Shown: piece by piece, positions 60,779 to 64,000 of the stretch
Numbering within the stretch: the first letter of the stretch is position 1
Layout: each line of letters opens with the position of its first letter
Translations under genes and position numbers: made by a program
Origin: Taibaiella soli
GTDB lineage: Bacteria > Bacteroidota > Bacteroidia > Chitinophagales > Chitinophagaceae
NCBI RefSeq assembly: GCF_003236175.1
Contig: NZ_QKTW01000022.1
Location: 124,001-188,000 of the forward strand
Direction of reading: 5' to 3'
Length of the DNA: 64,000 nt
Notes under the pieces: model-generated
Told to the model about the DNA's origin: nothing
Seen by the model: only the letters and a program-made list of their open reading frames with translations
Database searches by the model: none

Positions 60779-61228
60779 TTGGCCGATTCCAACGTTTATA
60801 TAAAAAACCGCCCCGCCACTTTTGAGTATGCTATTGAAGACCGGCTCAAGGCTGGCATGGTGCTTACCGGTTCCGAAATCAAATCGATACGGAATGGTAA
60901 AGTAAGCTTCAATGACAGTTATTGCCTGTTTGAGAAAGGGGAGCTCTGGGTAAAAAGTTTGCATATCGCTGAATATGTCAACGCTGGCTATGCCGGTCAC
61001 GATCCTACGCGAGTGCGCAAATTATTGTTGACCCGCAAAGAGATTAAGAAGTGGTCGGATAAGGTGAAGGAAAAAGGGTATAGTATTATCCCGCTCGCTG
61101 TTTTCATCAATGAGAACGGCATAGCAAAAATTGAAATCGGGCTTGGTAAGGGTAAAAAACTCCATGACAAGCGCGAAAGTATCAGATCAAGAGATGTAGA
61201 GCGTGAAATGAAGCGCTTTCTGAAATAA
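60779..61228 (+). CDS. smpB: SsrA-binding protein SmpB, TTG start
   Basis: 149 residues. NVYIKNRPATFEYAIEDRLK, LTGSEIKSIRNGKVSFNDSY and the basic tail GKGKKLHDKRESIRSRDVER are the SmpB pattern. It delivers tmRNA to stalled ribosomes. The start is TTG at 60779-60781: no ATG exists in frame near it, and the product then begins MADSNVYIKN as expected for the family. tmRNA itself is not in the window. Confidence 0.94.
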   Translation: MADSNVYIKNRPATFEYAIEDRLKAGMVLTGSEIKSIRNGKVSFNDSYCLFEKGELWVKSLHIAEYVNAGYAGHDPTRVRKLLLTRKEIKKWSDKVKEKGYSIIPLAVFINENGIAKIEIGLGKGKKLHDKRESIRSRDVEREMKRFLK

Positions 61229-61258
61229 AAAAATGCCGCCCTTCGGGACGGCATTTTT
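61228..61258 (+). terminator. Terminator of smpB
   Basis: AAAATGCCGCCC-TTCG-GGACGGCATTTTT, one mismatch; starts at the smpB stop. Confidence 0.85.
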
Positions 61259-61364
61259 CGTGAATGGTAAATGGTCAAAGGTGAATGCCCTTATAATTGG
61301 ATACATTGCATGCAGCCTCTTCCCGGTATTGAGGATATTCACCATTCACCATTGATGATTCACG
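61259..61364. repeat. Inverted repeat of GTGAATGGT-type units
   Basis: GTGAATGGTAAATGGTCAAA (from 61260) faces ATTCACCATTCACCATTGAT (to about 61356) across about 55 bases. A related single arm lies near 22321. Common intergenic repeat type in this group. Confidence 0.55.
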
Positions 61365-61411
61365 TAAAAAATAATTTCAGACAAAAATATCCTTTATTAT
61401 TTATTTCCTTT

Positions 61412-61419
61412 TACCTTTG
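61412..61419 (+). promoter_or_regulatory. -7 element TACCTTTG of the NsrR-like/hmp unit
   Basis: Exact TAnnTTTG match, 24 bases before the regulator start. Confidence 0.55.
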
Positions 61420-61442
61420 TTTTGTCATAGCGACAATGAGCG

Positions 61443-61883
61443 ATGGGAATCTTTTCTAAAACATGTGAATACGCCATGCGGGCGGTATTTTATGTGGCCA
61501 GCAATACTGCCGATGGCAGTAGAGTGGGGCTGAAAGAGATTGCCGCAGAGATAGATTCTCCCGAACATTTTCTCGCCAAGATTTTACAAGATCTTTGCCG
61601 TAAAGGTATCATTGATTCTGCCAAAGGTCCGAACGGCGGTTTTTTTGCCGACGCTAAAACAATGACGCGGCCGCTTTCTGATATTGTTTCAGCTGTAGAT
61701 GGTGATGCTATTTTTACGGGTTGCGGTTTAGGACTCTCGCAATGCTCGGAAATCAATCCTTGCCCTTTGCACGCAGAATTCAAAAAAGTGCGCAATCAGA
61801 TTACACACATGCTCACGACTACAACCATTGGTCAATTCAACAAACAATTGCTCAACGGAAAAATTTCACTGAAGAAAACCTGA
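61443..61883 (+). CDS. Rrf2-family regulator, probably NO-sensing (NsrR-like)
   Basis: 146 residues. The winged helix is at the N-terminus (TCEYAMRAVFYVAS ... GLKEIAAEIDSPEHFLAKIL). The cluster loop has three Cys, CGLGLSQCSEINPC (C-x6-C-x5-C, near residues 98-111), as in Fe-S Rrf2 proteins. The next gene, 64 bases on, is a flavohaemoglobin, the classical NsrR target, so nitric-oxide-dependent derepression of both genes is likely. IscR-like function is less likely without isc genes nearby. Confidence 0.85.
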   Translation: MGIFSKTCEYAMRAVFYVASNTADGSRVGLKEIAAEIDSPEHFLAKILQDLCRKGIIDSAKGPNGGFFADAKTMTRPLSDIVSAVDGDAIFTGCGLGLSQCSEINPCPLHAEFKKVRNQITHMLTTTTIGQFNKQLLNGKISLKKT

Positions 61884-61947
61884 CTATTTTTTTGAATAAA
61901 TAAAGGATAAAAAGGTATTAATATATTCTAACTGAAAACAACAAGAA

Positions 61948-63147
61948 ATGACAAACGAACAAAAAGAGCTCATTAAAGCCACGGTGCCGATTTTGAAAGA
62001 ACATGGCGTATTGCTTACTTCCCATTTTTATAATAGAATGTTTACCCACAACCCTGAACTGAAAAACATGTTCAACATGGGTAATCAGCAGAATAAAAAA
62101 CAACAGACTGCGCTGGCAATGGCTGTGTTAGCTTATGCTGAGAATATAGAAAATCCGGCAGTGCTGATGCCGGCAGTGGATAGCATCGGACAAAAACATA
62201 CTAGTCTGGATATCCGTCCAGAGCATTATGCAATCGTTGGTAAACATTTGATTGCTTCAATCAGTGAGGTATTGGGTGAGGGTGCCACACCAGCAATCCT
62301 GGATGCATGGACAGCAGCCTATCTTCAGCTGGCTTCTATCATGAGTGGCCATGAGCAGTCACTGTATGATAATCAGGTCAAGAAAGAAGGTGGCTGGACT
62401 GGCTGGCGTCCGTTTATCGTGAAAGAGAAAGTGAAAGAATCTGATGAGATTACTTCTTTCTATTTGTATCCTGCAGATGGTGGTCCAGTGGCAGATTTTA
62501 CGCCAGGGCAATATCTCAGTGTCCGTTTATTTTTGCCAGAACTGAATTTGCTGCAACCACGACAATACAGTATTTCTTGTGCACCAAATGGTTCTTATTA
62601 CCGCATCTCAGTGAAGAAAGAAACACATGCCGTTCACCCGGATGGTATGATCAGCAATCACCTGCATTATTTCATAAATGAAGGCGATATGATTGAAATC
62701 ACTGCTCCGGCCGGAAATTTCGTTTTAGCAGAAAATGATCGTCCTGTGGTGTTTATCAGTGGTGGCGTAGGACAGACACCGTTGATGAGCATGCTGGAAA
62801 CGCTGGTGCAAAGGAAAACCACGCAGCCAAAAACCTGGATTCATGGCTGTAAAGCCGCAAACGCGCATGCTTTCAAAAGCATCATCGCGGAATGGTCTGA
62901 CGGTAATGAAACGCTAAACACGCATTTTTTCTACGATACACCTGCAGAAGGTCAGACTGATGTGATTAGCGGATGGGTAGAATTAAATCGTTTTGATCAG
63001 CAAGTGCTTTCTCCGGAAGCGGATTATTATATCTGTGGTCCTGCACCATTTATCAAAAAGCATTATGAATATCTCACGGCACACGGCGTTGGAAAAGAAG
63101 CAATTCATTTTGAAGAATTTGGACCGGCATCTTTACAATTAAACTAA
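61948..63147 (+). CDS. hmp: Flavohaemoglobin (nitric oxide dioxygenase)
   Basis: 399 residues. The globin domain is at 1-140 with proximal His in GQKHTSLDIRPEHYAIVGKH. The FAD domain has LQPRQYSISCAPNGSYYRIS, and the NAD domain has VVFISGGVGQTPLMSMLETL and DYYICGPAPFIKKHYEYL. It oxidises NO to nitrate with O2 and NADH. Placed directly behind an NsrR-like regulator. Confidence 0.96.
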   Translation: MTNEQKELIKATVPILKEHGVLLTSHFYNRMFTHNPELKNMFNMGNQQNKKQQTALAMAVLAYAENIENPAVLMPAVDSIGQKHTSLDIRPEHYAIVGKHLIASISEVLGEGATPAILDAWTAAYLQLASIMSGHEQSLYDNQVKKEGGWTGWRPFIVKEKVKESDEITSFYLYPADGGPVADFTPGQYLSVRLFLPELNLLQPRQYSISCAPNGSYYRISVKKETHAVHPDGMISNHLHYFINEGDMIEITAPAGNFVLAENDRPVVFISGGVGQTPLMSMLETLVQRKTTQPKTWIHGCKAANAHAFKSIIAEWSDGNETLNTHFFYDTPAEGQTDVISGWVELNRFDQQVLSPEADYYICGPAPFIKKHYEYLTAHGVGKEAIHFEEFGPASLQLN

Positions 63148-63386
63148 AAGTCAAAATTCAAAAATGCTCGCCTTTCAATAGAAGTGAGCGTACATAAGTG
63201 GCGAAGCTGCAAAGATTTATGCTAACATGACGAATTTCTTGCTCTCGTCAGGTTACCATTCTTTGCGGCTTTGCTTTTTCTTGTAGTGAGAAAAATGTCA
63301 AAAAGCCAAAAAATGACCTTCCGGTTGTTTGTTTTCGGAGAAGAATTAATATTTTTAGCGCTTATCATTATTAACGTCTCACCCGA

Positions 63387-64000
63387 ATGAATAAGAATGT
63401 ACTCCTGTTGCGAAATGCAGCTTTGACTTTGATGGCGTCTGCTATCTGTTTTACCGCTTGTAAAAAAGATGATAACGGTAGCACTTCTACGCCACCAACA
63501 ACTACGCCTCCGGTTACTACACCTCCGGTTACGAATCCAGATACATTTAAAGTTGCGAAAGCTGGCGGTAAATCCGTTGTGTATGTGGAAGTGAATAACG
63601 AGAGCATGCTCAATGTTGCGAAGTATACATTAAAAGACAGCGGTCAGCAATTGTTTGATATCGCCATCATCTTTGCAGCAAACGTTAACTACGATACTGT
63701 AAACAACAGAGCAATTCTGTATTACAATCAGCAAGTGACTAGCGTGATTAATAACGTTGCAACGCAAGTAGCGCCGTTGCAGAAGAAAGGGATCAAGGTA
63801 TTGTTGTCCGTTCTGGGTAATCACATGGGCGCTGGCATCAGCAACTTCACCAGCCGCGCATCTGCGCATGATTTTGCAGTTCAGCTTTCTACTGCTGTTA
63901 CCGCTAACAACCTGGATGGGATTGACTTCGATGATGAATATGCTGATTACGGAAAATACAACACTGGCCAACCAAACGACAGTTCATTCACAATGTTGGT
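63387..64000 (+). CDS. GH18 endo-beta-N-acetylglucosaminidase-like lipoprotein, cut by window edge
   Basis: 204 residues are visible from the ATG at 63387, my own translation. The N-terminus NVLLLRNAALTLMASAICFT leads to a lipobox (ICFTAC), then a Thr/Pro linker (TPPTTTPPVTTPPVTNP). The catalytic domain shows KVLLSVLGNHMGAG and the GH18 signature NLDGIDFDDEYADYG, with D-x-x-D-x-D-x-E and the acid Glu near residue 189. Members such as EndoH/F-type enzymes cut the chitobiose core of N-glycans at the cell surface. The C-terminus lies beyond base 64000. Confidence 0.85.
   Translation, partial: MNKNVLLLRNAALTLMASAICFTACKKDDNGSTSTPPTTTPPVTTPPVTNPDTFKVAKAGGKSVVYVEVNNESMLNVAKYTLKDSGQQLFDIAIIFAANVNYDTVNNRAILYYNQQVTSVINNVATQVAPLQKKGIKVLLSVLGNHMGAGISNFTSRASAHDFAVQLSTAVTANNLDGIDFDDEYADYGKYNTGQPNDSSFTML

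Overview
The window looks like a chromosomal segment from a member of the phylum Bacteroidota, most likely the family Chitinophagaceae. Grounds: TonB-dependent receptors with carboxypeptidase-regulatory N-domains, type IX secretion (T9SS) C-terminal sorting domains of both kinds, several TAnnTTTG-type promoters, A-rich rather than Shine-Dalgarno leaders, a DUF1343/NamZ protein, a trifunctional MMPL/acyltransferase/methyltransferase, and the dispersed intergenic repeats usual in this group. No rRNA, tRNA, CRISPR array, transposase or prophage gene was seen.

Layout. 1-1739: NAD salvage (nadV, cut by the window edge) with a degenerate-Nudix NrtR-like regulator. 1950-15994: a complete assimilatory sulfate-reduction and cysteine operon (cysH, cysD, cysN, cysE, cysK, cobA, cysJ, cysI, a TonB-dependent receptor, and a siroheme-synthase/TSUP-permease fusion). 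It sits behind a good promoter and a 35-codon leader ORF whose last 12 codons include eight Cys codons. This is the most striking signal in the window: a candidate cysteine-sensing leader peptide in front of the cysteine pathway. 16239-19990: an outer-membrane receptor-like protein, then an attenuator-like leader ahead of a DUF2721 membrane protein and a hotdog-like protein. 19991-20769: repeats. 20770-31000: housekeeping genes (mqo, an AraC regulator with an aldo/keto reductase, NlpC/P60, PhoH, purE, SDR, SlyD-type FKBP, NamZ) with one 0.7-kb gene-free stretch that ends in a strong terminator and may encode a structured RNA. 30894-37489: the trifunctional MMPL fusion, a Spy-like protein, a lipoprotein, pncB. 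37596-39881: a T9SS-exported PKD protein. 40234-43628: a DNA-damage-type cassette (S24/LexA-like repressor, Y-family polymerase, PA0069-family radical SAM protein) with twin operator-like dyads. 43901-46860: a repeat island (a small unknown protein, a 22-bp minisatellite, and seven ~240-bp degenerate tandem units). 46862-49973: an ECF sigma factor and an anti-sigma/outer-membrane-barrel fusion that would span both membranes, as in the Dma/Das pairs reported from Bacteroides. 50207-64000: a T9SS cargo protein, GNAT, mtgA, a thioredoxin-like protein, csaA, ileS with an H1-tailed DksA-like protein, accD, smpB, an NsrR-like regulator with flavohaemoglobin, and the start of a GH18 lipoprotein.

How the parts work together. 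The sulfur operon covers sulfate activation (CysDN), APS reduction (CysH), sulfite reduction (CysJI), siroheme supply (CobA plus the dehydrogenase/chelatase domain of the fusion), a candidate sulfur-anion permease (TSUP domain), and O-acetylserine and cysteine synthesis (CysE, CysK). There is no APS kinase, which fits the APS-type reductase. Many intergenic gaps carry copies of at least two dispersed repeat families, so gene-free stretches here are mostly repeat-derived rather than missed genes. All functional calls come from reading the sequence; no database search was possible.
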